DNA of 64,000 nucleotides from Erinaceus europaeus (GCF_950295315.1 NC_080177.1:83158594-83222593); one strand, 5' to 3'. Shown: positions 1 through 11,912, counted from the stretch's first letter. The notes: a model not told the origin generated them from the letters alone. Numbers and translations are program-made.

Positions 1-600
1 GAGCTTATAGAGGTAACTAAACTTAAACGAGCTTTATTGGTGCTTATAAATATTGTAAATGCAGTCCCATGCGAGTGCATACATTTTCTTTATTTTTTCA
101 AACCTTTTATTGGTGGGGTACTTAATGGTCTACAGTTGAGTTGTTGACAAGTGGGTACCATTCATTCTTCCTGTCCACATTATAGGTGCCCACAAATGGT
201 CTTCACACCCATCAGAGGCTGGGCATCAGGACGCCACTGAGCCTGTTTCTGTCTCTCATTTACCGATGTCCTTTGCTTTGGTGCAATAAACCAATTCCAG
301 TCTAAGTTTCTCTTTTTGTTTTCTCATTCTGTCCTGTGTCTTAAGCTGCTGCGAGTAAGATCACCCGCTATGCTATTCAGCCAGTCTGTTTTGCGTGATC
401 TCACAGGACCCAGCACAGTTAATAAAAATGAGTTAATTTAAAAGTCCCCATAAATTATAGAAAAGGAGATATATTAAAAATAGCCTGAAAATGGCATGAA
501 CTCTAGTCACTGTCCGCTACTTTTTGAATCTTTTCCAGGAAAGAAAAATGGATTTGTGCTCAGTTTTTAGACTTCATATGAAGACACTTAACAGGATTCC
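1..600. other. Unique sequence, possible old LTR remnant
   Basis: No gene is visible. At about 180-420 the text resembles the 3' part of an old LTR: an AATAAA-type signal in gtgcaataaacc, then a T/C-rich stretch. I cannot find the other LTR edge or a target duplication, so this is only a suspicion. Confidence 0.3.
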
Positions 601-639
601 AGCGAGCTCCACAGGAGGTGGAAAAATCTTTATCATTTC

Positions 640-985
640 TCACAGCTGAGCCGGCTTCCATTGTGGCTTTTTCAGCCACTCATCTGTTGCTGGAGAGCTG
701 GGTTTCTCCCAAGTTTGGGCTTTTACAGATCATGCTTCTAGGAGTATAGGTGTACGCAGATTTCTTTGGATGGGCATATTTGCTTCTTTTAGTTATATCT
801 CCAAGAGAATAATTGATTTTGTGTAGGGTAGTCCTATTTCTAGCATTCTGAGAATTCTCCAGATTTTTTTTTAACAGAGGTATTTACATTCCCCCCATTG
901 GCAGAAGCCTTCATTTTTCTCCACATCCACCTGTTTCTGTCCTTTCTAATGCATGGCATCGTCACAAGTGTAATGTTATATCTCA
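640..985 (-). mobile_element. Old L1 fragment, ORF2 C-terminal part
   Basis: The stretch aligns by eye with the ORF2 C-terminal region of the younger L1 at 13980-14320 (shared cagccactcatctgttg, then a matching order of blocks up to the RYHLTPVRM region) but is much more diverged. It is not translatable. It lies next to a plus-strand piece of the same ORF2 at 1005-1850. Confidence 0.75.
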
Positions 986-1004
986 GATACAGATGGGAAA
1001 AGAA

Positions 1005-1850
1005 GTCTAACTCTCATTATTTGCGGATGACATGATAGCATACATAGAAAAACCTAAAGAATCCAGCAAGAAGCTCCTGGAAATTATCAGGCAATAGAGT
1101 AAAGTGTAAGGCTACAAAATCAACATACAAAAGTCCCTGGCATTCCTTTATGCAAACAATAAGTTAGGAGAAGAAAAAATCCAGAAATCAATCTGTTTTA
1201 CTGTAGCAACAAAGAAAATAAAATATCTAGGAATCAACCTAACCGAAGAAGTGCAAGGCTTGGGGGGTCAGGCGGTAGTGCAGTGGGTTGGGCGCACGTG
1301 GCGCAAAGAACAAGGACCTGCTTGAGGATCCCGGTTCTAGCCCCCAGGCTTCCCACCTGCAGGGGAGTCACTTCACAGGCGCTGAAGCAGGTCTGTAGGT
1401 GTCTATCTTTCTCTCCCCCTCTCTATTTCTCTCTGTCCTATCCAACAGTGAACGACATCAACAACAACAATAACCATAACAAGGTTACAACAACACGGGC
1501 GACAAAAGGGGGGGGAATGGCTTCCAGGAGCAATGGATTCATGGTGCAGGCACTGAGCCCCAGCAATAACCCTGGAGGCAAAAACAAAACAAAACAAAAA
1601 ACAAGGTTTGTATACTGAAAGTTAATTATGAGTCACTGTTCAAGGAAATAGAAAAATACACAAAAGAGTGAAAAAAATTCTATGTTCATGGGCTGGGAGA
1701 ATCAACATCATCAAAATGAATATACTACCCAGATCCTTATACAAATTTAATATAATTCTGCTCAAGATTCCACCCACATTTTTAGGAGAATAGAACAAAA
1801 GCTATAAATGTTTATCTGAAACAAGAAAATTTCTAGAATTTCCAAAAGTC
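1005..1850 (+). pseudogene. Old L1 ORF2 reverse-transcriptase fragment, SINE-interrupted
   Basis: Conceptual translation shows the reverse-transcriptase core [18 protein letters not shown], then KINIQKSLAFLYANN and IKYLGINLTEEV. A group A SINE interrupts it at about 1262-1612, and the L1 resumes with the segment encoding the [15 protein letters not shown] motif. Several stops are present. Opposite orientation to the L1 piece at 640-985 suggests one insertion with an inverted 5' part. Confidence 0.8.
1262..1612 (+). mobile_element. SINE group A (ERI-type), long form
   Basis: tRNA-like head with A box region gtagtgcagtgggttggg, B-box-like ccggttctagcccc, the cacctgcaggggagtcac body, a CAACAACAA block and the extra 3' block ending ccctggaggcaaaaac. 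It is inserted inside the L1 ORF2 remnant and is therefore younger than it. Small ORFs crossing it on both strands are not genes. Confidence 0.9.
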
Positions 1851-1859
1851 TTGAAAAAT

Positions 1860-1990
1860 AATAATTAGAAAAAAGAACATAGTTTCTACTTTTACGCAGA
1901 GCACTGCTCAGCTCTTGCATCTGTTGGTGCAGGGGGATTGAACCTGGGACTCTGGAGCCTCGGGCATGAAGTCTATTTGGCATAACATTT
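1860..1990 (-). mobile_element. SINE group D
   Basis: Reverse complement of the D consensus: agagcactgctcagctct at the 3' side, the B-box complement ggattgaacctgggact and the head complement ggcataacatttatgcta. Confidence 0.75.
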
Positions 1991-2274
1991 ATGCTATCTT
2001 TTCCAACCTCAAAATGTTATTTTAAATTTCAGAATGTGAGTTGATTTGAATAATTTTGATTGTGGCTTCTGTGATGATTACATATTCTAGATAATGTGAC
2101 CAAGAAGCACATTTATTTTATCTTACTAGGGTAAGGAAGAGGACACTTTTCGTGTGTGAGTTTATTTTAGAAGTGATAATACAGGCCTAGACCACTATGA
2201 AGGCATTGCCTTTCTATTCTGTATTTCATTAAGCGTACAGCTTCACCTATGAAAATAGCAGACATCACCAGTGT

Positions 2275-2570
2275 GTCCTGAAGCCAGATCCCCACCCCAC
2301 TAGGGACAGAGAGAGACAGGCTGGGAGTATGGATCCACCTGTCAAACGCCCATGTTCAGCGGGGAAGCAATGACAGAAGCCAGACCTTCCACCTTCTGCA
2401 TCCCACAATGACCCTGGGTCCATGCTCCCAGAGGGATAGAGAATAGGAAAGCTGTCAGGGGAGGGGATGGGATACGGAGTTCTGGTGGTGGGAACTGTGT
2501 GGAGTTGTCCCCCTCTTATCCTACGGTTTCTGTCAGTGTTTCCTTTTTATAGATAAATAATAAAAAAGAA
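2275..2570 (+). mobile_element. L1 3' UTR, 5'-truncated insertion
   Basis: The 3'-most 300 bp of the young L1 in sense orientation: gggagtatggatccacc, the block caatgacagaagccagacc, the G-rich tract caggggaggggatggg, then gtgtttcctttttatag and an A/T-rich tail. Only untranslated sequence remains. Confidence 0.9.
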
Positions 2571-2811
2571 CATAACAGACACCATTATTTTCCTAGTAGG
2601 AATGGATATTTATGATTTATTATGGTGCTGTGGAATAAAAAATTGATTTCTAAGTTCAAGTTTTTAAAAGAATCAACCATTATTAATATAGTAGTAAACT
2701 TATCAGACATTTTTGAATGCCTATCTTATACATGCTGTTGAGTGAATGGCATGCTTTCTTATTAGTTCAAAGTCCTGATGCTCCTGTCTGAAATTAATTG
2801 AAAGAACATAT

Positions 2812-2950
2812 AGGGCGGGGGTAGCTAGCATAATGGTTATGCAAAGAGATTCTCATGCCTGAGGCTCCAAAGTCCCAGCTTCAATCCCTTGCACCACCAT
2901 AAGCCAGAGCTGAGCAATGCTCTGTTAAAGAAATAAAAGAAAGAAAGAAT
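2812..2950 (+). mobile_element. SINE group D
   Basis: Contains gcataatggttatgcaaag, cctgaggctccaaagtccc, a B-box-like cttcaatccc and cataagccagagctgagc, followed by an A-rich tail with AAAG repeats. Confidence 0.8.
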
Positions 2951-3106
2951 ATATATTTTATAGGAGACAGATGAAAAGAACCCAAAGCACTGTTCTTTCT
3001 TTCATGGTACTCTGTCTTTGTCTCTTGATTTTTGCCATACAGGGGATTGAATCCAAGATGCACACATACTGTGAACTCTGCAGCTAAGCTACCTCTCCAG
3101 CCCTGA
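2950..3106 (-). mobile_element. Diverged SINE, group C-like
   Basis: Shows ggggattgaatccaagatg (B-box complement) and ctaagctacctctccagcc (head complement). It abuts the preceding D element tail-to-tail. Divergence makes the exact group uncertain. Confidence 0.5.
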
Positions 3107-3970
3107 AGTTAATTGTAAATCAGCAATCTACCTTTATAGAGTTAAGGTAAGTAAAATGAAAGCTGTGTTGTGTTTTCTGAAGTGGTAGCATGTTTATTCG
3201 CTTCCCCACTTTTAGTTTCAGTAAGGTAAAATTTTGCAATAATTACATAATTGTCTTAAGCCAGTGAATTGAAGCCAGAGATATTGTTATGTAACATTTC
3301 AATTCATCTTCATCTAGTTTGAAAAATATTCTACTTCAACATGAACAAGATACATTTTCTTACAATTCCAAAACAGAAACAAACAAACAAAAAAACTAAT
3401 GTGTATGACAGTATCAGAGAGAACAAACTTGCTGGAGATCATGTCGCTGGACGAGTGTTCCCTTGAGCAGTGAAAGCTGCATGTGTATTTTCTATCTTGG
3501 CAAGCTTCTCCAAGAACTTGCCTTTCCCTCTCTTGGTGAAATTCCCACAATTATGGTTTTATTCACAATAAGATAAACCTAGATTCAATTCTGTAGGAAT
3601 TGGTATTATATCAAAATTATGTGTCTCTATCTTTGAGAAAAATTTCAAAGGTATGCATTTTAAGAATAAGCAACCTCTTTAAAGTGAATGCAAAGTGTTT
3701 TTCAGAAGACATTAGAAAGCTTGCAAGGCCTTATAAGATAGCAAAGATGAATTTTCCTGAAGAAAACAGTTGCAATAATGAAGCTTCTTGAAGTAGTTGC
3801 TTAAGCTTACTGCACTGCTACTGGTCAACAAGGATTGACATGGAGTTAAATATAAACAAACAAATCCTGATTAAGTATGTCTGTCTTAGGATAATCATAG
3901 TAAAAGACTATATTATCAGAGAAACCAATGCAATTTGACAAACTAGGAACTATATTGGAATGTGTGGGAT
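3107..3970. other. Unique AT-rich sequence
   Basis: No repeat or gene recognised. The longest frames here (63 codons plus, 78 codons minus) have no recognisable domain, and I see no convincing splice-site context around them. Confidence 0.5.
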
Positions 3971-4196
3971 ATTTTAAAAATATATTATTTACTTTATCTT
4001 AATGAGAGAGATACAAAGATGAAGAGTGAGGAAAGGAGGAGAAAGAGAGAGAGAGAGAGAGAGAGAGTCAGAGAGTCATCATAAGCTCTGGCTTATGATG
4101 ACTGGCTTATGATGCAGTTGGAGTTCGAACCTAGAATCTTCGATCCTCTGGTATAAAAATACTTTAATAACCATGATGTTGTCTCCCCAGCCCCAG
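3970..4196 (-). mobile_element. SINE group D with expanded (GA)n
   Basis: Reverse orientation: ctggcttatgatg is present twice, then a B-box complement ggagttcgaacctagaatc and the head complement ending tctccccagcccc. A (GA)n run of about 25 bp occupies the 3' portion. The motif cttatgatgactgg/cttatgatgcag is locally duplicated. Confidence 0.75.
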
Positions 4197-4257
4197 TGTT
4201 TTGTTTTTGTTGCTCTACTCTTTCCCAGTCGATGCTGAGTTCAATGAAGTCTCATAT

Positions 4258-4890
4258 TTTTATTTATTTATTTTTTATTTAAGAAAGGATAAATTAATAA
4301 AACCATAGGGTAGGAGGGGTACAACTCCACACAATTCCCACCACCCAATCTCCATATCCCATCCCCTCCCCTGATAGCTTTCCTATTCTCTAGCCCGCTG
4401 GGAGCATGGACCCAGGGTCATTGAGGGTTGCAGAAGGTGGAAGGTCTGGCTTCTGTAATTGCTTCCCCGCTGAACATGGGCATTGAGTGGTCGGTCCATA
4501 CTCCCAGCCTGCCTCTCTCTTTCCCTAGTAGGGTGGGTCTCTGGGGAAGCGGAGCTCCAGGACACATTGGTGGGGTCTTCAATCCAGGGAAGTCTGGCCG
4601 GCATCCTGGGGGCTTCTGGAACCTGGTGACTGAAAAGAGAGTTAACATACGAAGCCAAACAAATTGTTGAGCAATCATGGACCCAAGCTTGGAATAGTAG
4701 AGAGGAAGTGTTAGGGAGGTACTCACTGCAAACTCTAGTGTACTTCTGCTTTCAGGTATATATTTTGCAGTAGTTTACGGATACGTGTGAACATATGCTC
4801 TCTCTCACAGAACCTGGTCTATATCTAGGTTATGGGACTGTGTTAGAAAGTGATCCACCTGGGATGGAATTAGAGAATGCTATGTCCTAG
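4258..4890 (-). mobile_element. Young L1 3' UTR, 5'-truncated
   Basis: Minus-strand L1 tail: A/T-rich end, ccatagggtaggaggggtac, C-rich complement of the G-rich tract (catcccctcccctgatag), then about 600 bp matching the 3' UTR of the L1 at 12472. It stops before any ORF2 codon. ORFs of 80-102 codons on both strands are chance frames in untranslated DNA. Confidence 0.9.
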
Positions 4891-5084
4891 TGGAATAGCA
4901 TATGAAAATTGTTAAGTATTTTTTTCTTTGCATTTACTTCATCAACATGTGAGATACTGAGATACTGATTCTTTCACATTCTGAAAGATATATTATATGG
5001 GTATTTTGCTAATAAATATGCTCCAGAGAAAACAATTGATAGCTTAAAACCTTCAAGGAATAATACATTTGAAACAAAGTGCCC

Positions 5085-5645
5085 AAGTGCCCAAGGGCAG
5101 ATGGATGATTAAGAAGAGTGTGGTGTCCATACAGCTGATCAAAGTCCTACGGGGATCTCCTTTGTGATATCTTGGTCAGAAGTTGAAGGTATCATGTTGA
5201 GTGAGACACACCAGAAAGAGAAAGGCCAGTACCAAATGATGCTCAGTGAGATAAATAGATAAATAAACAAACAAAAATGCGACAGCTGCTCTGAAACACA
5301 TCCTGGCAGTGTAGTACAAATATTAGACCTACATTTCCCAGTGGCCCCAATCACTTCACTCCTGTATGTACCAGTGAATACTGACCAGATTGAAAGTCTA
5401 ACAAGAATACTGATAGCAGATTTATTTGTCAAAGTATTCCATCCATTCACCTGCTCATCAACCAAGCAATAAATAAACATACTGTGATATAGCTAAATGG
5501 TGGGATTTTACTCAGAAATAAATTAAAATGAAAATAGATTTGTGCAAGAACATTCATTAATCTCAAAATACTCGAAGCAAATGAACCAGAAACAAAAAGA
5601 TGGCAAGGTATTATTTAAACGATAAGCATTCAAGTTAAAATTATA
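5085..5645 (+). mobile_element. Ancient L1 ORF2 3'-end remnants
   Basis: Blocks resemble the end of mammalian L1 ORF2: gcagatggatgattaagaag, then gagtgagacacaccagaaag, and again tgggattttactcagaaat with tgaaccagaaacaaaaag. Blocks are out of strict order and heavily mutated, so more than one old insertion may be present. Confidence 0.5.
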
Positions 5646-6061
5646 TAGGCACTTCCAATAAGTGATTGTCGTCTTGGTGTAAATTTAGCAAGATTAAAGA
5701 GAAGTGAAAACGATCAAAATGCTTGCTAGTTTGACAGTGGCAGTAGTTTTTTAATTGGATAACTTAAAAAAAATTAGCCGACAGTATAGAGACTTTGTGT
5801 GTTATAAATCCATAGAACTGACTTGAAGATATTTACAACATCTTAGATTATGAATGGCATACATATGACTCCGGCACTAGTGAATACTGAAAAAATTTCA
5901 AAGAAAATTATTCTCTGTATTCTTTTTGCTTTTATTGTGGTTTTATTGTGAAAGGTATAATTTTTCTATGTGTTTGTAGATTTTTTTTTAAATTATTTTT
6001 ACCACTGGGGACTAGAACGTTGCTTTTACAATAACCCCACCCTGCTCAAATTTTGCTTTGT

Positions 6062-6540
6062 GTCTTCTCTTTCTGTCCTTTTTTTAAAATTTAATAAAAA
6101 GGAAACACTGACAAAAACCATAGGATAAGAGGGGTACAACTCTACACAATTCCCACCACCAGAACTCCGTATCCCATCCCCTCTCCTGACAGCTTTCCTA
6201 TTCTCTATCCCTCTGGGAGTATGGACCCAGGGCCACTGTGGGATACAGAAGGTGGAAGGTCTGGCTTCTGTCATTGCTTCCCTGCTGAATATGGGCGTTG
6301 ACAGGTGGATCCACACTCCCAGCCTGTCTCTCTCTTTCCCTAGTGGGGCAGGGCTCTGGGGAAGCGGGGCTCCAGGACACATTGGTGGGGTTGTCTGTCC
6401 AGGGAAGTCTGATCAGCATCTTGCTGGCATCTGGAACCTGGTGGCTGAAAACAGAGTTAACATACAAAGCCAAACATGTTGTTGACCAATCATGAAATTA
6501 AAGGCTGGAATAGTGCAGATGAAGAGTTGGGGGTCCTCCA
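6062..6540 (-). mobile_element. L1 3' UTR, slightly older copy
   Basis: Minus-strand L1 end with ggaaacactgacaaaaacc, the C-rich complement catcccctctcctgacag and the ggacacattggtggggtt block. Farther right, at about 6590-6690, ggcttatctcacttaacatg matches the complement of the ORF2 C-terminus, so the insertion probably extends degenerately to about 6790. Confidence 0.85.
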
Positions 6541-6799
6541 TTTGGTGTTTATGTACACTCCTATTAATTTGAAGTCTGTCCTTATTTCTAAGGTTGTATC
6601 TTAAAGTGAGGTCATTTGATATTTTTCCTTCTCCTTTGGCTTATCTCACTTAACATGATTCCTTAGGAGAGATGTGATTTAGAATATTATGAACTAGAAC
6701 TTCTTTTACGGATATATTTTTAAGTTTTGATTTCAGCTAAATAAAAGTCATCATATATTTACTGAATATTACTCATAATAGAGAAAAATGTGATCTCTT

Positions 6800-7590
6800 A
6801 CCCTATGGAATAATAATGGGAGATGCCAGTATTTTTTTTTGAAGAGTGAAGAAGGGTCAGTGAACAACATTATGTGAGCACGGAGATGAGAGGCTAGAAC
6901 ATGTAGGATTCCTAGGCTGCCATGAGGTTTAGGCTTGTCTCTGAAATAAGAAATTATTGAACTCAGAAGCAGGTGTAATTATATGAAAAACCTGCTTTTT
7001 AAAAATCATTTTAGTTACAGACTAGAAGTATTCTGAAGGCTGGAAAGTGCAGAAAAAATACAGTCCTTTAGGATAATGTTGCCATCAGTAAAGAAGGAAA
7101 GGCTTAATCATGAAGACATGCATCAGGATGATCTGTTACAATTGCAATCTTTGAGCTGGAGACATTTTGCACTCAGATAGTGTGCTGGTCCGCCCCTTCT
7201 GTGACTAAAATTCGAGCCTGCCTCCCACCACGTTGAAGGCAGATTTTCTGCCTTTCTGTTTTATGTGGACAAATCAAGCACAGCTGTTTTGATTATTTTT
7301 CTTGATTATTTTGCAAGTAATACTTAGTGAATTTCCTGTGACATTAATTAGAAGGCATAAGAAAATAAACTGTGGCAATTTCAGTGTTTCTGAGCCTTAG
7401 AAAAAAGGACCCAGGTGATATTATCAAGGAATTATATTGGTAATTGGGTTGAAGCACATAGTGCTATTGTGAATATTTAAATTTGAAGCATATCGCTTTT
7501 TCTAAGAAGAGATTAGATATAATAAAGTAGCTGGCTACTTACGTATGGGTTCAGTGAGGAACTTGAAGCTAGAGGACAAAATAAAGAACT
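6800..7590. other. Unique sequence
   Basis: No repeat, gene or RNA signal recognised. Base composition is ordinary AT-rich mammalian DNA. Confidence 0.5.
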
Positions 7591-7593
7591 TTT

Positions 7594-7890
7594 GTGTTGA
7601 GGGCTGGTGGTTGGGTGGTAGTACAACAGGTTAAGCAAGTGCACAGGGCGGGAAGATCAAGGGTCTGGGTTCAAGCCTCGGCTCCCCACCTGCAGGGGAG
7701 TCGCTTCACAGGCGGTGAAGCAGGTCTGCAGGTGTCTGTCTTTCTCTCCTCCTCTCTGTCTTCTCTTCCTCTCTTACCTATCCAATAATAATAACAAGGG
7801 AAACAAAGTGGGAAAAATGGCCTCCAGGAGTAGTGGATTCGTAAGTGCAGGCACCGAGCTCCAGGGCTAGCCCTGGAAGAAAAAAACTAC
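7594..7890 (+). mobile_element. SINE group A, long form
   Basis: Head ggtggttgggtggtagtac, B-box-like gggttcaagcctc, body cacctgcaggggagtcgc and the 3' block aaaaatggcctccaggag to ccctggaagaaaaaa. The CAA-rich linker is short. Confidence 0.9.
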
Positions 7891-8089
7891 TGTGTTAATG
7901 ACCTATGAATAGGTTTAGGCATAGATGATAAATAATAGACACATATAAGAAATGAACCTTAGATTTTGCCAGTAATTTGTACACTTTTTGCGTGTGTGAA
8001 CATTCAGTGATATAGGGAAATTAAAATAGTTCTAGATAAATACAAAAATAGTGAGAAATGTCAGTCGTTACCTTTACAGGGAAGCATAC

Positions 8090-8165
8090 GTTGGCAGGTA
8101 TAACAACAACAAATATTGGAATACTACTCAGCTGTTAAAAATCATGAAGTCATCTTCTTTGCTTC
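8090..8165 (+). mobile_element. Short ancient L1 ORF2 fragment
   Basis: ggaatactactcagctgtta followed by catgaagtcatctt resembles the L1 ORF2 stretch encoding the tyrosine-rich motif before the C-terminus. Only about 75 bp is recognisable. Confidence 0.4.
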
Positions 8166-8175
8166 ATCCTGGAAG

Positions 8176-8220
8176 GAATTCCTTCCTTCCTTCCTTCCTT
8201 TCTTTATTTCTTTTTTTTTT
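8176..8220. repeat. (TTCC)n / T-rich simple repeat
   Basis: Six tandem TTCC units followed by TTTC and a ten-base T run. Confidence 0.85.
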
Positions 8221-8614
8221 GGTGAGTGCTTTCTATATTTTGGTAGAAACATAGTGCCTAGTGTGTAAATATCATCCCCTATCCTCTAAGACATCTTTAT
8301 ATGTTGTTGATGGTTCCTGTTACTGTGCATAAGTTTTCTAAATTCATCTAATTTTATTGCATCATTCTGCTTTTGTTTTCCTTGTTGATGAGCTCAAGAG
8401 CTCAGAAGACATTTTGGGGCAGGTCCTACACCCTCTGCTACACATTGGCATGGTTTCTGCTTCACTGTGTAATCTTTTAATAACTCTGGGCTGAATTGTG
8501 TGCATATTTATAGGGTGATCCTACTCAAATGGCTTGGTGGAAAAATGGAAATGTATACCTCTGACAATACCCACCCCATAAGTCAATATTCCCTCAGGAA
8601 AAGCTGGTATCGAA

Positions 8615-8770
8615 ACTGTCAGACGTCGTTGGCGTAGCATGTACATGTCACAACATGGAAGAGCTGGTGTTTGAGTCCAGCCTACCAGGGGAGGCTTCAC
8701 TCATCCTGAAGCAGGCCTGTCTTTGTCTCTGTCTTCCCCTTCCCTATCAATTTCTCTCCAGTTTAAATGG
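8615..8770 (+). mobile_element. SINE group B, diverged
   Basis: Head ggcgtagcatgtacatgtca, B-box-like gtttgagtccagcc, then gaagcaggcctgtctttgtc and the ccctatcaatttctctcc pyrimidine block. Parts of the middle are missing. Confidence 0.6.
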
Positions 8771-9710
8771 AACCTATATATAAATAGTGGGCAATTTGTA
8801 AAACGTAATAGTACTAGCTATTCTATGCCAATACATTTATGAATATGAAATGATTTCCTTAAATAAAACAAGAGAAAAACATTTAACCCAGAAAACCATA
8901 TAAAATGTTAACATACCCCCATCACTTAAATTTTAACCCGTAATCAATAAAAAACAACAACTTCTTCCAAAGGCTAATTCCAGACTGAAATGACTTCATT
9001 AGCAATTCTCCCCACAGTAAAGAAGAAACCATCACACTACTATGAATGGCATGATCCAATATTTTATTCCATTCTTTCCAGTGGTAGCAAAAAATAAGGT
9101 ATTTGTAGGTGGGACTTAAGATGCAAAGAAAGGAAAAATGCAGGGAGACATGTAACCAGCTCTGGTTGATTGCAACACATCCAAGGATTCTGAAAGAGGT
9201 GGAGTGGAGTGGGGGTGGCGGGAGTTTGTTGAAAGTGTATTCAGAAGCCACTGTCCTGTGGAGGGGGTGGAGGACAGGTTGGAGGAGGATGTGGCATGAC
9301 ACCTATCACGGGGAGATCAACGCTACATGTGTGACAAAGACAGGTAAATCATCATGTCACCCAATGACTCGAAGAAGAAGCATCATAGTTCCTAGTTACT
9401 GCTGAACATTCACAATTCAGTGATATTCAAATTCATCATAAGACCAGAACACATAATATCCACATGTAAAATAATCAACCCACACAAAAAGAATCTGAGT
9501 CTATTGTAGTCCACACTCAAGATTCAGGCATTGTCGGTCACATGACAGCTCACTGAACTCATTCATATTATACATACACATATCCTGGTTAAGTGGGAAA
9601 CGGAGGTGAATACCCTCTTAGGCTGGGAGAGTCAGGATGATTGAGCTTTCTTGTTCAAACACCTTAACAGAAATTACCACAGAGGTCATTTTAATTAAAT
9701 TCCAGGTGTT

Positions 9711-9711
<1 letters not shown>
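8771..9711. other. Unique sequence
   Basis: No repeat family recognised. A 126-codon minus frame (8922-9302) overlaps a 98-codon plus frame. Neither shows a domain, and local G-runs on the plus strand explain the lack of stops. I do not call a gene. Confidence 0.5.

Positions 9712-9761
<50 letters not shown>
9712..9761. repeat. (CA)n microsatellite
   Basis: About 25 uninterrupted AC units. Confidence 0.98.
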
Positions 9762-9763
<2 letters not shown>

Positions 9764-10220
9764 TACTATTTCATATAGTCTTTTCTGGAAGCTCCAGTAA
9801 ACTTTGAGGACATTATTATAGAAAAATTTGTACAGAGTTTCAAAGCACTTGCTGACATTTATAATCATATTTACCCTAAATTATTTTTTATAAATCATTA
9901 CTAATCAACAACTTAATAGTTTCTTTGCTATTTCAGAATATTAATGTTTTTGCTTGTAATTAGTTTTTAGTTCATTTGTTGTGGCAGTTAAATTTTGCAT
10001 TTGTTATACCAAATTAACCTTTAAGGATGCTCTAAAATAAAGTAAATCTATCTATCACTTTCTTTTTTATGTTTTAGTACTCATAGATCAGGCTCACCAC
10101 CTAAAACGGGTGATTTTTTCTCCTTTTCACTGACCTGCCTTTGAAAAATGCCACATTGGTTTAAATCTAAAATCATGACTGTGAAAATTCATTTTATGTT
10201 TCAGATTGTAGTGTATCTTC
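9762..10220. other. Unique AT-rich sequence
   Basis: Nothing recognisable. Confidence 0.5.
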
Positions 10221-10221
10221 T

Positions 10222-10300
10222 TTAGATCCAGGGGCTGGAACCTGGGTCCTTGTGCATTGTTACATTGTGCTTAACCAGGTGTGCCTCCACCCAGCCCCTG
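10222..10300 (-). mobile_element. SINE group B fragment (head only)
   Basis: ggctggaacctgggtccttg and gcttaaccaggtgtgcctcc are the complements of the B box and A box parts of group B. The 3' half is absent. Confidence 0.65.
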
Positions 10301-10304
10301 TGGG

Positions 10305-10430
10305 ATTTTTATAAAGCAAAGGAATGGAGAATGGCAAATAAAGGCAAATCCTGAGATGTGATGTAAAACTGAGCCTGGGGTATGAGAGTCTGTTCTCATA
10401 ACCATTAGGCTACATCCTCCACCCCAGTTT
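10305..10430 (-). mobile_element. SINE group D, diverged
   Basis: ggggtatgagagtctgttct and ataaccattaggctacatcc are head-region complements. The B box is degraded. Confidence 0.6.
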
Positions 10431-10850
10431 GAGAAATCCTCAAATATTAATATAGACTTTATATTATAACACATATATGCATGATACAAGTGTATTCTTC
10501 TCTAAGTGAAAAACTGCTAGGTCAGCCATATTGTAACTAGTGCATATATATTTTGGCCTTTGTGTAAGAGTAATCTATTACCTCAGTAAATCACTGATTT
10601 AATTTTGCTATCTCTGTGTCAATGTAATTTAAATGATTAATCTAAATATTCTCTCCAGTACCTACAGAAATAAAACTTACTTGACCTGAGCGGGGGGAGG
10701 GGGTTGGCAGACATATTACGTAAGGTCTCGAAATCGGTTGACCTTTCCTAGCCAATGTTAACTGACTTCCAGGTCGTTAAAAAACCAAACCTGAGATCAA
10801 GGCAGTTTCTACAAGTCAATACACTGCAATATATGCTGTTGTTGTTTGTT
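10431..10850. other. Unique sequence
   Basis: No repeat or gene recognised. A short purine run, gcggggggaggggg, lies at about 10690. Confidence 0.5.
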
Positions 10851-10854
10851 TGTT

Positions 10855-10982
10855 TGTTTTTCCAGAGCACTGTTCAGCTCTGGTTGGTAGTGGTTCATGG
10901 AGGATTGAACCTGGGACATTAGAGCCTCTGGCATGAAAGTCTTTACTGTTATAAACCATTATGTTCTCTACTCTGGCCCCAA
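10855..10982 (-). mobile_element. SINE group D
   Basis: ccagagcactgttcagctct, then B-box complement ggattgaacctgggacatt and gcatgaaagtctttactgtt. The poly-T side begins with repeated TTTG. Confidence 0.75.
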
Positions 10983-11445
10983 GATAATGGTTTAAGTCTT
11001 GTTAAAATTAGAACAAGTTTCAGTTCTATAATGTCTCTAACTCTCTTCCTTTCTATGTCTAAAAGAAAAAAAAAACATTCACTCAAAAGAGTGAACTCCT
11101 GGAATTCAAATAAATACAGAAACCAATTAATGTTTGCTAAGTATTATCCAAGCAAGGGTTTTATTGATTTTCAATGTTAATGAGACAAACTTATGTGACA
11201 AAGGCACTAGTAATATAATCTGTATAAAGCACATGGTTTTGGTTGAGAAAACTATGGTTAGACAGTCACAGGAACTTAGCCCTTGTAAATTTCCTCTGAA
11301 TACTGTTTCAATATTTGTTAATTCAGTGTTGATGGAACTTTATAGATTATAGATCTATCTTAAATTAGTAACAGGTACACACACTGGGGGAGTTAGTAGT
11401 AGTTTTTCCATCTATTTGATATTCTAGAGGATGACAAACTCATAT
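10983..11445. other. Unique sequence
   Basis: Nothing recognised. A 72-codon plus frame has no domain. Confidence 0.5.
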
Positions 11446-11712
11446 TTTTAAAAATATATTTATTTATTTCCTTTTGTTGCCCTTGTTTTTTATTGTTGTA
11501 GTTATTGCTATTGTTGTTGTTGGATAGGACAGAGAGAAATGGAGAGAGGAGGGCAAGACAGAGAGGGAGAGAGAAAGAGAGACACCTGCAGACCTGCTTC
11601 TCCGCCTGTGAAGAGAGTCGGTGGGGAGCCGGGGCTCGAACCTGGATCTTTAAGCCGGTCCTTGAGCTTTGTGCCACCTGCACTTCACCCGCTGCGTTAC
11701 CGCCTGACTCCC
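11446..11712 (-). mobile_element. SINE group A
   Basis: Reverse orientation: TTTATTTATTTCC tail complement, GTTGTT-rich block, ggataggacagagagaaatg, ggggctcgaacctggatc (B box complement) and gctgcgttaccgcctgact (A box side). Confidence 0.92.
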
Positions 11713-11767
11713 GATAAACTCATGTATTTAAACAAACTTTTATAGAAAGGCAATCAGAACCAATCTA

Positions 11768-11912
11768 AAGATTTTATTCATGAGAGGGAGAGAGGGGCGG
11801 GGGCAGGTCAAAGCAGGATTCTCAGCACATGTGCTCCTGGGTATCAAACAAGGAACTTCAGGCATGAAAGCTCACTGCTCTGCTGGTTAAGCTAATCCCT
11901 CTGTCAGCAAAT
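11768..11912 (-). mobile_element. SINE group C
   Basis: gattttattcatgagaggg (tail complement), cagcacatgtgctcctggg, a degraded B box, and ggcatgaaagctcactgctc at the head. Confidence 0.65.

Noticed and set aside
8922..9302. 126-codon minus frame in unique DNA
   Set aside because: No domain, no supporting splice or start context, and overlapping frames are open too. Could be tested with RNA-seq.
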